A DNA stretch of 64,000 nucleotides from Mesorhizobium carmichaelinearum (GCF_900199455.1 NZ_FZQR01000013.1:124001-188000), one strand, 5' to 3'; positions 54,497 to 63,866 are shown, numbered from the stretch's first letter. The notes: a model not told the origin generated them from the sequence alone. Numbers and translations: made by a program.

Positions 54497-56581
54497 ATGA
54501 AAGAGAATTTTCCAGCGCAAGCGCGCGATTCCCTGGGAAATGTCGTTGCCGGCATCGATGTCGGCGGAACCTTCACCGACCTGCTTCTGATCGACGGCAA
54601 GGACGGCGGCAAGGTGCATATCGCCAAGACGCCGACCACGGTCGACAACCAGGCCTTCGGCGTGGTTTCGGCGCTCGGCGCCACCGGTTTTGCGATCGAC
54701 GGCATCGACCTCATCGTGCATGGCACGACCACCACCACCAATGCCGTGCTGGAGCGCCGGCTGGCCAAGACCGGCATGATCACCACGCGCGGTTTTCGCG
54801 ACGTGATCGAGCTTGGCCGGCGCACGCGGCCGCAGCCCTATGGCATGACCGGCACTTTCGTTCCGATCATCCCGCGCAATCTCAGGCTCGAAGTGTCGGA
54901 ACGCGTCGAGGCGTCGGGTGCGGTGCGCACGCCGCTCGATGAGGCCGGGATGCGCGAGGCGGTGAAGGCGCTGATCGCGGCCGGCTGCGAATCCCTCGTC
55001 ATCCACTTCCTGCATTCCTACGCCAACCCTGCGCATGAGCGGCGCGCCGCCGAAATCGCCGCCGAGCTCTGGCCGAATAGCTACATCACCACGGGCCACG
55101 CGCTGCTGTCGGAAGCGCGCGAATTCGAGCGTGGGGTGACGGCTTCCGTCAACGCCTCGGTGCAGCCGATCCTCGAACGCTATGTCGAGCGGCTGCGCAA
55201 GGAACTGGCTGCGAAAGGCTATGCCCGCGACTTCCTGATCATGAACGGCAATGGCGGGATGATCTCGGCCCGCTTCGTCACACGTGAATCGGCCAAGACC
55301 GTGATGTCCGGCCCGGCCTCCGGCGTCATCGCCGCCGCCTATACGGGCAAGCGCGCCGGCTTCGAAAACCTCGTCACCTACGACATGGGCGGCACTTCGA
55401 CCGACGTGGCGCTGATCCGCAACGCCGAACCGGCGGTGTCGAACGAGATCGAGATCGAATATGCCATGCCGATCCATGTGCCGATGGTGGCGGTGCACAC
55501 GGTCGGCGCCGGCGGCGGCTCGATCGCCCGCGTCGACGCGGCCGGCCTGATCCAGATCGGCCCGGAAAGTGCCGGCGCCAATCCCGGCCCGATCTGCTAC
55601 GGCCGCGGCGGCCTGGAGCCGACCATAACCGACGCCAATCTGGTGCTCGGCCGGCTGGCGCCGAAAAAGCTGCTGGCGGTCGAAAACCCGGTCACGTCAG
55701 AGCGCGTCACCGGCATCTTTGAAGACAAGATCGGCAAGGCGACCGGCCTGTCTGGCGTCGAGGCGGCGGGCGCGGTGCTGCGGCTCGGCAACATGAAGAT
55801 GGCCGGCGCCATCCGCATGGTCTCGGTGTCGCGCGGCCACGACCCGCGCGATTTCGCGCTGTTTGCCTTCGGTGGCGCCGGGCCGCTGCATGCCACGGCA
55901 CTCGCCCGCGAACTCGGCCTGCCGCGTGTTCTGGTGCCGGCACGCCCCGGCATCACCAACGCGCTCGGCTGCGTCGTCGCCGATCTGCGCCACGACTTCG
56001 TCAACACCATCAACCAGCCGGTCGCGGTTCTCGATGAAGCCCAGCTTCATCAAGTATTGGAACGGCATCGAAACGAAGGCGAAGAGCTGATCGGCAAGGA
56101 AGCGGTGAAGCCGGAGACGATCCGCGTCACCCACTCCGCCGACATGCAGTTCGTCGGCCAGACCCACATCATCAACGTGCCGCTGCCCTCGTCGTCGGTG
56201 ACCCGGCTAGAATTGCAAGCGCTGTTCGAAAAAGCCTATTTCGCCCGCTTCAAGGTCGAGCTGCCGGAAATCCGCGCCAATCTGGTCAACCTCAACACTT
56301 CGGTCACCGGTGTGCGGCCCGCGATCGACCTGTCGCGGCTGATCGACCCGGCCGGCCGCGCCGAGACGCTCGAAGAAGCGCTGCGCGAGATAAGACCAGT
56401 CTGGTACGCCGGACACTGGCACGACACGCCGGTGTATGCGCGCGAAAAACTGCCGCTCGATGCCATCATCGAAGGCCCGGCGATCCTCGAACAGATGGAC
56501 GCCACCACCGTGCTCGAACCCGGCGACCGCGCAAGATCGGACGCCGACGGCAACATCATCATCGACATTGGCGAGGCCTGA
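54497..56581 (+). CDS. hyuA: Hydantoinase/oxoprolinase subunit A (HyuA family)
   Basis: A 694-residue protein of the hydantoinase A / oxoprolinase / acetone carboxylase beta family. The ATPase phosphate loop is VVAGIDVGGTFTDLLLIDG (about 18-36), and HGTTTTTNAVLERRLAKTGM and YDMGGTSTDVALIRNAEPA are the other nucleotide blocks. With HyuB it hydrolyses a lactam or hydantoin ring at the cost of ATP. Candidates are 5-oxoproline, N-methylhydantoin or hydantoins. The ribosome site before the ATG is weak. The HyuB ATG follows the stop by one base. Confidence 0.9.
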   Translation: MKENFPAQARDSLGNVVAGIDVGGTFTDLLLIDGKDGGKVHIAKTPTTVDNQAFGVVSALGATGFAIDGIDLIVHGTTTTTNAVLERRLAKTGMITTRGFRDVIELGRRTRPQPYGMTGTFVPIIPRNLRLEVSERVEASGAVRTPLDEAGMREAVKALIAAGCESLVIHFLHSYANPAHERRAAEIAAELWPNSYITTGHALLSEAREFERGVTASVNASVQPILERYVERLRKELAAKGYARDFLIMNGNGGMISARFVTRESAKTVMSGPASGVIAAAYTGKRAGFENLVTYDMGGTSTDVALIRNAEPAVSNEIEIEYAMPIHVPMVAVHTVGAGGGSIARVDAAGLIQIGPESAGANPGPICYGRGGLEPTITDANLVLGRLAPKKLLAVENPVTSERVTGIFEDKIGKATGLSGVEAAGAVLRLGNMKMAGAIRMVSVSRGHDPRDFALFAFGGAGPLHATALARELGLPRVLVPARPGITNALGCVVADLRHDFVNTINQPVAVLDEAQLHQVLERHRNEGEELIGKEAVKPETIRVTHSADMQFVGQTHIINVPLPSSSVTRLELQALFEKAYFARFKVELPEIRANLVNLNTSVTGVRPAIDLSRLIDPAGRAETLEEALREIRPVWYAGHWHDTPVYAREKLPLDAIIEGPAILEQMDATTVLEPGDRARSDADGNIIIDIGEA

Positions 56582-56582
56582 G

Positions 56583-58289
56583 ATGCCTGACATTGATATG
56601 GCAAAGCTCGACGCCATCACGCTTTCGGTCCTCCAGGCCGCCTTGCAGCAGGTCTGCGACGAGATGGACCTGACCTTTTCCCGTGCAGCCTTCTCGCCGG
56701 TCATTGCGGAAGCCAATGACCGTTCCGACGGCATCTATTCGGCCGTCGACGGCTCGCTGATCGCACAGGGAAGCCAGGGCCTGCCGGTGTTCGTCGGCGT
56801 CATGCAGTATTCGACGAAAACGGTGATCGAGATGATCGCCGACGGCCGCTGCCTGGCGCCGGAGCCCGGCGACATCTACATCGTCAACGACCCCTATCTC
56901 GGCGGCACCCATCTCATGGATGTCCGCTTCGCCATGCCGGTCTACCGGGGCGGAAAAATCTTTTGCTGGCTGTCCAACACCGGTCACTGGCCCGACATTG
57001 GCGGTTCGGTGCCGGGTGGCTTTTCCGCCTCCGCCACCGCCGTCGAGCAGGAAGGCCTGCGGCTGCCACCCGTAAAACTGTTCAAGAAAGGCGTGCTCGA
57101 TCCCGAAATCTACGCCATCATCTGCTCCAACATCCGCGTCGCCGACCAGCGCATCGGCGATATCAGGGCGCAGGCCGCCGCGCTGCTGATCGGTCAGGAT
57201 CGGCTCAACGGAATCCTGGATCGTTACGGAGACGAAACCGTTATCGAGGCGATCGCCGAGTTGCGCCGCCGAGCCGCCGAGCAGATGCGCGCCAACATAG
57301 CGGCCATTCCCGATGGCACCTATAGTTCCAAGGCCTTTGTCGATTCCGACGGCGTGGTCAACGAGCCGCTGACCATCGCCCTCGCGGTGGAGAAGCAGGG
57401 CGATACGCTGACCTTCGATTTTACCGGCTCGTCGAAACCCTGCGCCGGGCCGATGAACAGCGTGCTGGCGACGACGCTGTCGTCGGTCTACCTCGCCATG
57501 CGTCATATCTTTCCGGATGTACCGATCAGTGCCGGCGCTTTCGAGCCGCTGATCGTCAAGCGGCCGGAAGGCACCTTCCTCGACGCGAAGTACCCGCGGC
57601 CCGTGTCCGGCTGTGCGGCCGAAGTGTCGCAGCGCATCGCCGAGGCGGTGTTCGCGGCGATGGTGCAGGCATTGCCGGACAAGGTGACGGCGGCCCCCGC
57701 CGGCTCCAGCGGCAATTTCGCGCTCGGCGGCAACGATCCGGCGCGCGGCCGCGATTACGTCATGTACCAGATCTCCGGTGGCGGCTATGGCGGCAATTCG
57801 GGCCATGACGGCCTGACCAATGGCTGCTCGACCATCGGCATTTCCAAATCGCCGCCGGTCGAGATCATGGAGCAGGCCTTTCCGGTGCTCTATCGCCACT
57901 ACGCCTTGCGCGAAGGCTCGGGCGGCGCCGGCAAGCATCGCGGCGGCTTCGGCCTCGCCTATGAGGTCGAAATCCTGCGCGGCGATGCGCGAGCCTCCTT
58001 CGTCATGGATCACGGCCGTTTCGGCCCGCAAGGCGCGCTCGGCGGCAGCGATGGCGCGGTGAACACGGTGACCGTGTTCCGCAACGGCGAGGAACACGTG
58101 CCGCCGCATCTGTCCAAGGAACAGGACATCCCGCTCAAGGCCGGCGACCGCGTGCGCGTCGGCACGCCGGGCGGTGGCGGCTACGGCGATCCGCGCGAGC
58201 GTGATCCGGAACTGGTCGCCGAAGACGTCAGGCTTGGTTATTATACGGAAGAGCAAGCCAGGGAGATGTTCGGGGGTGGTCGAGGATAA
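56583..58289 (+). CDS. hyuB: Hydantoinase/oxoprolinase subunit B (HyuB family)
   Basis: 568 residues from ATG 56583, one base after the hyuA stop. DPYLGGTHLMDVRFAMPVY and CWLSNTGHWPDIGGSVPG (each about 115-150) carry the likely metal His and Asp. NFALGGNDPARGRDYVMYQ, GGGYGGNSGHDGLTNG and PGGGGYGDPRERDP near the end are typical. It is the partner of HyuA in ATP-dependent ring opening. The stop lies inside the next small gene, which overlaps by 14 bases. Confidence 0.92.
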   Translation: MPDIDMAKLDAITLSVLQAALQQVCDEMDLTFSRAAFSPVIAEANDRSDGIYSAVDGSLIAQGSQGLPVFVGVMQYSTKTVIEMIADGRCLAPEPGDIYIVNDPYLGGTHLMDVRFAMPVYRGGKIFCWLSNTGHWPDIGGSVPGGFSASATAVEQEGLRLPPVKLFKKGVLDPEIYAIICSNIRVADQRIGDIRAQAAALLIGQDRLNGILDRYGDETVIEAIAELRRRAAEQMRANIAAIPDGTYSSKAFVDSDGVVNEPLTIALAVEKQGDTLTFDFTGSSKPCAGPMNSVLATTLSSVYLAMRHIFPDVPISAGAFEPLIVKRPEGTFLDAKYPRPVSGCAAEVSQRIAEAVFAAMVQALPDKVTAAPAGSSGNFALGGNDPARGRDYVMYQISGGGYGGNSGHDGLTNGCSTIGISKSPPVEIMEQAFPVLYRHYALREGSGGAGKHRGGFGLAYEVEILRGDARASFVMDHGRFGPQGALGGSDGAVNTVTVFRNGEEHVPPHLSKEQDIPLKAGDRVRVGTPGGGGYGDPRERDPELVAEDVRLGYYTEEQAREMFGGGRG

Positions 58290-58644
58290 GTTCAAGTGCC
58301 GCGTTTGCGGATTGAGCCAGTTCCCGGATCTGCCATGGGGCGAGGACGGGCAAGACCCCACCTACTTCATATGCGCATGTTGCGGAGTGGAGGCCGGGTA
58401 CGAAGATGATGGTCTTCAAAACTGTTTGTTCATTCGCCAGCATTGGGTGGAAATCAGGCGGTGCGAATGGTTCGCGCCGAAGGAGCGGCCTGTCGATTGG
58501 GATATGGCCGTCCAGATCAGAGGCATCCCGTTGGCCTACAAAGGCGCTGACGACGAGCGGCTGATCCAGACCTATCTGGACGCCGGAGAGCCATCTCCAA
58601 AAGGTTTGGCTGCCTTGAGCGCGGTTGAGAAGCCGAGCCGGTAG
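58276..58644 (+). CDS. Small cysteine-rich protein with two CxxC pairs
   Basis: 122 residues from a GTG at 58276 that overlaps hyuB by 14 bases; no other gene claims this stretch. FKCRVCGLSQF and FICACCGVEAGYEDDG form a probable zinc ribbon (Cys near 8, 11, 34 and 37). The latter resembles CPCC-type Cys-rich proteins, a family found as orphans and near toxin-immunity genes. The remaining WVEIRRCEWFAPKERPVDW and a helix fit nothing I know. Overlap with hyuB suggests cotranscription. Role unknown. Confidence 0.55.
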   Translation: MVEDKFKCRVCGLSQFPDLPWGEDGQDPTYFICACCGVEAGYEDDGLQNCLFIRQHWVEIRRCEWFAPKERPVDWDMAVQIRGIPLAYKGADDERLIQTYLDAGEPSPKGLAALSAVEKPSR

Positions 58645-58742
58645 CGCGCTATAGCGCCGTGATCGCCGCAGCACATGTCGTTTCCGTCTCCGCCGGGAGC
58701 ACCAAAGCCCGTAGACTTCCGCAGTCAACGGAGATCTGGAAC

Positions 58743-59519
58743 ATGCGTCTTTTCGGTCGTTTCGTGCTTGCCGCTTCCGTCGCCCTTACGCTTGCCACCG
58801 GTGCTGCTTCCGCCCAGGACAAAAAACTCAGGATCGGCACCGAGGGCGCCTATCCGCCCTTCAACTATGCCAGTGCCGACGGCACGCTCGGCGGCTTCGA
58901 CATCGATCTCGGCAAGGCGCTGTGCGCCGAGATGAAGGCCGAATGCGAATTCACCGTGCAGGATTTCGACGGCTCGATCCCGGCGCTGCAGGCCGGCAAG
59001 TTCGATGCCATCATCAACATCACCATCACGCCGGAGCGGGCCGAAAAGGTCGAGTTCACCCATAAATACTACCAGACGCCGCCGGCCATCGCAGTGCCGA
59101 AGGATTCGACCATCGCTGGCACCTCGCCGGACGATTTGAAAGGCAAGGTGCTGGGCGTGCAGACTGCCACCATCCACCAGAAATTCGCTGAGCAGAAATA
59201 TGCGGGCTCGACGATCAAGGCCTATCCGACCGGCGATGACGCCCACACCGACATGACCAATGGCCGCCTCGATGCGATGATGGATGGCTCGATCATCCTG
59301 ACCGAATGGCTGAAGAAGCCCGACGGCGCCTGCTGCAAGCTGCTTGGCACGCTGACCGCCGATCCGGCCATTCACGGCCCCGGCGTCGGCATCGCGCTGC
59401 AGAAGGGCAACAAGGAACTGGCCGACAAGTTCAATGCGGCCATAGACGCGCTGCGCGCCAACGGAAAATACAAGGAAATCAACGACAAGTACTTTGCCTT
59501 CGACGTCTACGGCACCTGA
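58743..59519 (+). CDS. Amino-acid ABC transporter periplasmic binding protein (family 3)
   Basis: 258 residues. The signal peptide is RLFGRFVLAASVALTLATG followed by AASAQD. The mature start KLRIGTEGAYPPFNYASADG, GGFDIDLGKALCAEMKAEC, DGSIPALQAGKFDAIIN and ITPERAEKVEFTHKYY are the ligand-binding blocks of family 3. GGAGAT precedes ATG 58743. No permease or ATPase gene is next to it, so it may serve a transporter elsewhere or a hydantoin or amino-acid product of HyuAB. A paired CC lies near residue 197. Confidence 0.9.
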   Translation: MRLFGRFVLAASVALTLATGAASAQDKKLRIGTEGAYPPFNYASADGTLGGFDIDLGKALCAEMKAECEFTVQDFDGSIPALQAGKFDAIINITITPERAEKVEFTHKYYQTPPAIAVPKDSTIAGTSPDDLKGKVLGVQTATIHQKFAEQKYAGSTIKAYPTGDDAHTDMTNGRLDAMMDGSIILTEWLKKPDGACCKLLGTLTADPAIHGPGVGIALQKGNKELADKFNAAIDALRANGKYKEINDKYFAFDVYGT

Positions 59520-59539
59520 GACCGACAACAAAAGCCTTC

Positions 59540-59567
59540 CGGCAGCGCCGCTTGGCGCTGCCGTTTT
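59540..59567 (+). terminator. Rho-independent terminator after the binding-protein gene
   Basis: CGGCAGCGCC-GCTT-GGCGCTGCCG forms a perfect 10-bp stem followed by TTTT, 20 bp past the stop. The GcvT-like gene starts only six bases after it, so its expression must come from readthrough or an internal promoter. Confidence 0.88.
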
Positions 59568-59572
59568 CATGA

Positions 59573-60703
59573 ATGATGGAGACCTTCTTGGCTGAGCGGC
59601 GTTCCCCTTTTTACAGCAGCATTGTCGGGCTCGGCGCGACCATGGGTCGGGTCGGCGGCGATTTCATCTCGGCCAAATATTATTCCGGCATCGCCGACGA
59701 GCACCTGAACACGCGTAGGCATGTCGGCGTCCAGGACCTCAGCACCATGGGCAAGATGGACATTAAGGGGCCGGACGCCGAGGCGCTGGTCAACCATGTC
59801 ATCGTCAACGATGCGGCTGCGATGAAACCGGGCCAGGTCCGCTATTCCACCATCTGCCGCGAGGATGGCGGCATCATGGACGACCTCACCGTGTTCCGGC
59901 TGGCGCCGGAGCATTTCATGCTGGTCACCGGCTCGGTCAACCGCCTGAAGATGCTGCCCTGGCTGCAGCATCATGCCCAGGGGCGGAAAGCCTATGTCAC
60001 CGACATCACCGCCGCCATCGCCTTCCCGACCATCCAGGGTCCGCGCTCCCGCGAACTGTTGAAGGCGCTGGTCTCGGATGCCGATCTCGACGGGCTGAAG
60101 CGCTGGGCGTTCACACCAGGGCATGTCAACGGCACAAGGGTACTGATCTCACGCACCGGCGTCACCGGCGAGCTCGGCTTCGAACTCTTCGTGCCTGCCG
60201 ACGAAGCAGCCTCGGTCTGGGACGTCCTGATGCGGACGGGAGCGGACTTCGGCCTGAAACCCTATGGTGTGCTGGCAATGTTCACGCTCGGCCTGGAAAA
60301 GGCCTATCCGGCGCATGGCATCGACATGGACGAGACCCGCACGCCGTTCCATGTCGGCCTCGACCGCTGGATCAAGTTCGACAAGGGCGATTTCATCGGC
60401 CGCGAAGCCCTGCTCAAGATTCGGGACAAGAGCCTCGACGAGCGCTGGACCGGCCTGATCCTCGACGGCGATAAACCGGCCGCGACAGGTGCCCGTGTAT
60501 TGGCCGATGGCGAGGATGCAGGCATCGTCACCTACAGCGACCACGGCCATTCCCTCGGCAAGGTGCTGGCGACCGCGCATCTACGGCTGCCCTTCACGGC
60601 TGTCGGCACCGAACTCAGCATCGAGATCGATAGCAAGCCGGCCCGCGCGGTCGTGGCGCCGATGCCGTTCTTCGATCCGGAAGGGACTAGGTTGCGGGCT
60701 TAG
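59573..60703 (+). CDS. GcvT-like aminomethyltransferase family protein
   Basis: A 376-residue tetrahydrofolate-dependent protein of the glycine-cleavage T fold. VGVQDLSTMGKMDIKGPDAE (about 50-69), VFRLAPEHFMLVTGS, TIQGPRSRELLKAL and RTGVTGELGFELFVP are the folate-binding blocks; GLEKAYPAHGIDMDETRTPF and FIGREALL follow. It lacks GcvH and GcvP neighbours, so it is a side-branch member, for example a sarcosine, dimethylglycine or DMSP demethylase. ATG 59573 is used; a TTG at 59588 behind GGAG is a rival start. With HyuAB and an amino-acid receptor upstream, an N-methyl amine or N-methylhydantoin route is possible. Confidence 0.8.
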   Translation: MMETFLAERRSPFYSSIVGLGATMGRVGGDFISAKYYSGIADEHLNTRRHVGVQDLSTMGKMDIKGPDAEALVNHVIVNDAAAMKPGQVRYSTICREDGGIMDDLTVFRLAPEHFMLVTGSVNRLKMLPWLQHHAQGRKAYVTDITAAIAFPTIQGPRSRELLKALVSDADLDGLKRWAFTPGHVNGTRVLISRTGVTGELGFELFVPADEAASVWDVLMRTGADFGLKPYGVLAMFTLGLEKAYPAHGIDMDETRTPFHVGLDRWIKFDKGDFIGREALLKIRDKSLDERWTGLILDGDKPAATGARVLADGEDAGIVTYSDHGHSLGKVLATAHLRLPFTAVGTELSIEIDSKPARAVVAPMPFFDPEGTRLRA

Positions 60704-60718
60704 CCGGAACGCCCATCA

Positions 60719-60905
60719 CTTCGTCATCCACGGGCGGAGCAAGGAGCGAAGCGACGCGGCGCAGACCCGAGGATCCATGCCGGGACTCCAACGCGTCACC
60801 ACGGTGCGGATTCTGCTCCGCTGTACTCTTCGGCCCAGGTCGCGGCATGGATCCTCGGGTCTCCGCGACGCCGCTTCGCGGCTGCTCCGCCCGTGGATGA
60901 CGAAG
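60719..60905. repeat. Long inverted repeat between convergent genes
   Basis: CTTCGTCATCCACGGGCGGA (60719) and its complement ending at 60905 pair. Inner arms continue through GACCCGAGGATCCATGCC (60764) and GGCATGGATCCTCGGGTC (60844). The total arms are about 65 bp with interruptions and a 55-bp loop. It separates the convergent GcvT-like and metI genes, so it may end both. It resembles a common rhizobial repeat by recall. Confidence 0.85.
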
Positions 60906-60942
60906 TTGAGGGAGGCCCGCCTAACCTCAATGTTCAGCCGGC

Positions 60943-61599
60943 TCACCCCCGCCGGTCCAACCTCGCCACCAATCGATCCCCCGCCCACTGGATGCCACAC
61001 ACCAGGATGATCAGCACGATGACCACTGCGACCATCACCGAGGTCTCGAAACGCTGATAGCCGTAGCGGATGGCGAGGTCGCCGAGGCCGCCGGCGCCGA
61101 TCGCGCCAGCCATGGCCGAGGCGCCGATCAGCGTCACCAGCGTCACGGTGAAGCCGGCAACGATGGCGGGGAGCGCCTCGGGCACCAGCACCTCGCGGAT
61201 GATCGTCCAGCGGTTGCCGCCCATGGCCCGCGCCGCCTCGATCAGCCCATGGTCGACCTCGCGCAGCGACACTTCGGCTATGCGCGCGTAGTAGGGCGTG
61301 GCGGCGATCGACAGCGGCACGATGGCGGCCCAGGTGCCGATCGAGGTGCCGACGATCAGCCGTGTCAGCGGAATCAGCGCCACCAGCAGGATGATGAACG
61401 GCACCGAGCGGAAGCCGTTGATAATTGCGGCGAGCGCGCGGTTGACCCACAGGTTTTCGGCAATGCCGCCGCGTTCGGTTGATATCAAGGCCAGCCCAAG
61501 CGGCAGGCCGAAGACCAGCGAGATCAGGCCGGAGGCGGCCGTCATCAGCACCGTTTCCCAGATCGACCGCAGCAGAAGCTCAAACAGGATTGGCGACAT
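60943..61599 (-). CDS. metI: Methionine ABC transporter permease
   Basis: 218 residues from ATG 61599 with GGAGG upstream, overlapping the end of metN by 20 bases. Five helices are visible. The EAA loop (LIEAARAMGGNRWTIIREVL) carries the conserved Gly and is followed by VPEALPAIVAG, and the C-terminal block is GAGGLGDLAIRYGYQRF. This is the MetI/D-methionine importer permease. Gene order metQ-metN-metI on one strand is canonical. Confidence 0.94.
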   Translation of the reverse strand: MSPILFELLLRSIWETVLMTAASGLISLVFGLPLGLALISTERGGIAENLWVNRALAAIINGFRSVPFIILLVALIPLTRLIVGTSIGTWAAIVPLSIAATPYYARIAEVSLREVDHGLIEAARAMGGNRWTIIREVLVPEALPAIVAGFTVTLVTLIGASAMAGAIGAGGLGDLAIRYGYQRFETSVMVAVVIVLIILVCGIQWAGDRLVARLDRRG

Positions 61600-62677
61600 G
61601 GCCAAGCACCTCCACCCGCGCCTGGCGGGCCTTCAGGAATGTGATGACGTCAGCGAGGTGGCTTGCATCGCTGCCGGGAACGGAGAGAAACAGCGTGCCG
61701 ACGGGCTGCTGCTGGATATAGTCGATGCCGCCATGGACGAGGCGGAAGGCGCCTGGAACAGAAGTGGCAAGGTCGGAAAGCAGCGGCCCGCTTGCGGCTT
61801 CGCCGGCAACGTCGACGCGCAGGATCGTCTCGGCTCCGGAAGCCGGCAGCAGCCTTGCCGCCAGTTCGGTCGGCAGTTGCGGCCGGATGGCGCCGAGCAG
61901 GCTTTTGGTGATGTCCGACTGCGGATCGGCGAACACCGACCAGACCGGTCCTTGCTCGACGATGCGCCCGGCATCGATCACCGCCACGCGGTCGGCGATC
62001 GAGCGGATCACTTCCATCTCATGGGTGATCAAAAGGATGGTCAGGCCAAGCTGCCGATTGATGTCTTTCAACAGCGTGAGAATGGAGCGCGTCGTCTCCG
62101 GGTCGAGCGCCGAGGTCGCCTCGTCCGACAGGAGCAGCGCCGGCCGCGCGGCCAGCGCGCGGGCGATGCCGACGCGCTGCTTCTGGCCGCCCGACAGCGA
62201 CGCCGGATAGGCTTTTGCCTTCTCCGACAGCCCGACAAGTTCAAGCAGCTCTGCCGCCCGTGCCAGCCGCTCGGCTTTCGGGCGGCCCTCGATCTTCAGC
62301 GGCAGCGCCACATTCTCCTCGACGGTCTTGGCCGACAGCAGGTTGAAGTGCTGGAAGATCATGCCGATGCGCCGCCGCAGCGGCTGCAGGTCGCGCTCGC
62401 CGAGCCGGCTGATCTCACGGCCCTCGATGAACACTTCTCCGGAATCCGGACGTTCCAAGCCGTTCAGGCAGCGGATCAGCGTCGACTTGCCGGCGCCGCT
62501 GCGGCCAATAATGCCGAGGATCTCGCCCTTGCGCACCGTCAGCGAAATGCCGTCGATCGCCGGCGTCTGGCCGAACCGGCGCTTCAGATCGACAAGCCGC
62601 ACCACGTCTTGCGATGCGTCGGGCTGGGCGTGGGTCGGATCGGCGATCTCCTGGGATGCCGTAATATGCTGGTTCAT
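61580..62677 (-). CDS. metN: Methionine ABC transporter ATPase
   Basis: 365 residues from ATG 62677 (AGGGA upstream). Walker A is GRSGAGKST, the signature is LSGGQKQR, and Walker B is ALLLSDEATSALDPE. The C-terminal NIL domain (about 265-360), which senses methionine in MetN, is present with DVAGEAASGPLLSDLA and VGTLFLSVPG. An N-terminal extension of about 25 residues is unusual. It powers MetI with MetQ as receptor. Confidence 0.95.
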   Translation of the reverse strand: MNQHITASQEIADPTHAQPDASQDVVRLVDLKRRFGQTPAIDGISLTVRKGEILGIIGRSGAGKSTLIRCLNGLERPDSGEVFIEGREISRLGERDLQPLRRRIGMIFQHFNLLSAKTVEENVALPLKIEGRPKAERLARAAELLELVGLSEKAKAYPASLSGGQKQRVGIARALAARPALLLSDEATSALDPETTRSILTLLKDINRQLGLTILLITHEMEVIRSIADRVAVIDAGRIVEQGPVWSVFADPQSDITKSLLGAIRPQLPTELAARLLPASGAETILRVDVAGEAASGPLLSDLATSVPGAFRLVHGGIDYIQQQPVGTLFLSVPGSDASHLADVITFLKARQARVEVLGHVANPV

Positions 62678-62767
62678 GCGTGTCCCTGTTCTCGCCAGCT
62701 CGAAACGCAAGTGCGGCCCGCGCTCAGGCGCGGACCGCATTTGCTCTCGAACTGGACGTCCGGCGGA

Positions 62768-63622
62768 TCAATAGGCGCTGAGGCCGGTGCCCTTGTAGAC
62801 CTTGTCGAACTCGGCCTTCACCGCGTCGTTCTGGTACGAAGCCACCAGCGTCTTCACCCAGGCTGCGTTCTCATTGCCGACCTTCACCGCGATGAAGTTG
62901 CGGTAGGGATTGTCGGCGATTGGCTCCTGCGCGATGCGGTTGTCCGGCGTCAGGCCGCTTTTCAGCGCCCAGTCGGTGTTGACCACGGCGGCGTCGAGAT
63001 CCTCGACCGAGCGGCCGACGATGCCGGCATCCAATTCCTTGATCTCGACCTTCTTGGGGTTTTCCGCGATGTCGGCGGTGGTGGCGAGAATGCCGGTGCC
63101 GTCCTTCAGCTTGATCACGCCCTCATTCTGCAGCACGCGCAGCGCCCGGCCTTCATTGGACGGATCGTTGGGCACGCCGATGACCGCTCCCTCGGGCAGG
63201 TCGGCGACCGCTTTGTACTTCTTGGAGTAGAGGCCGATCGGCCAGACGCCGGTATAGCCGACACGCACGATGTGATAGCCCTGCGTCTTGATCTGGTTGT
63301 CGAGATAGGGCTGGTGCTGGAAGGCGTTGGCGTCGATTTCGCCGCGCTCCAGTGCCTCGTTCGGCTGGGTGTAATCGTTGAACACCACGGTCTCGATGGT
63401 CAGGCCCTTTTCGGCGGCTTGAGCGACGACGACGCGCCAGACATCCTCGTCCTCGCCGCTGATGATGCCGACCTTGATCGCCTTCTTGTCCTCGGCGAAG
63501 GACGCATGCGGCGCCATCAGGCTGCCGATCGCCACGGCCGATGCGAACAGCAGAGCCAGGCCGCCGCGCCGGTTGATGGTTGACCAAAGGGAAGAGGGCA
63601 AAGTGTTGTTGACGTCGGACAT
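62768..63622 (-). CDS. metQ: Methionine-binding protein (NlpA family)
   Basis: 284 residues. AIKVGIISGEDEDVWRVVV, EVN-type FNDYTQPNEALERGEID, AFQHQPYLDN, GVPNDPSNEGRALRVLQ and NTDWALKSGLTP are typical of MetQ. The N-terminus has a signal-peptide-like segment (LALLFASAVAIGSLMAPHASFAED) but no lipobox Cys, so it is probably a free periplasmic protein instead of a lipoprotein. It leads the metQ-metN-metI operon. I see no SAM riboswitch in the 240 bp upstream; an AT-rich zone at 63690-63770 probably holds the promoter. Confidence 0.94.
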   Translation of the reverse strand: MSDVNNTLPSSLWSTINRRGGLALLFASAVAIGSLMAPHASFAEDKKAIKVGIISGEDEDVWRVVVAQAAEKGLTIETVVFNDYTQPNEALERGEIDANAFQHQPYLDNQIKTQGYHIVRVGYTGVWPIGLYSKKYKAVADLPEGAVIGVPNDPSNEGRALRVLQNEGVIKLKDGTGILATTADIAENPKKVEIKELDAGIVGRSVEDLDAAVVNTDWALKSGLTPDNRIAQEPIADNPYRNFIAVKVGNENAAWVKTLVASYQNDAVKAEFDKVYKGTGLSAY

Positions 63623-63866
63623 GTCTGAATCTCTGCGGTTGTGAAGTCATGGCAGCAAGGCGGATTGCCTAGGCTTGGACACATCGTCAGAAATTCTATC
63701 GATTTTATCAAAGAACGTGTTTCGCCTTTGCCCCCGATGCCAGGAATATTCTCTCAAAAATTTCAAGACATGGAGCACAAGACGGTGCCGGACCGCCCGC
63801 GGCGGCGCGGCGCCGCGATCTTGAGGCAACGGAAGCGGTCAGATTCTCAGAGAGCCCAGCGGGTCC

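Noticed and set aside
61298..63583. 761-codon plus-strand frame opposite metI, metN and metQ
   Set aside because: It spans three convincing genes and has no family features or ribosome site; it is a codon-bias shadow.
63623..63866. SAM riboswitch upstream of metQ
   Set aside because: No conserved SAM-II or SAM-I core could be seen; the stretch is AT-rich with a GAATATTC palindrome only.
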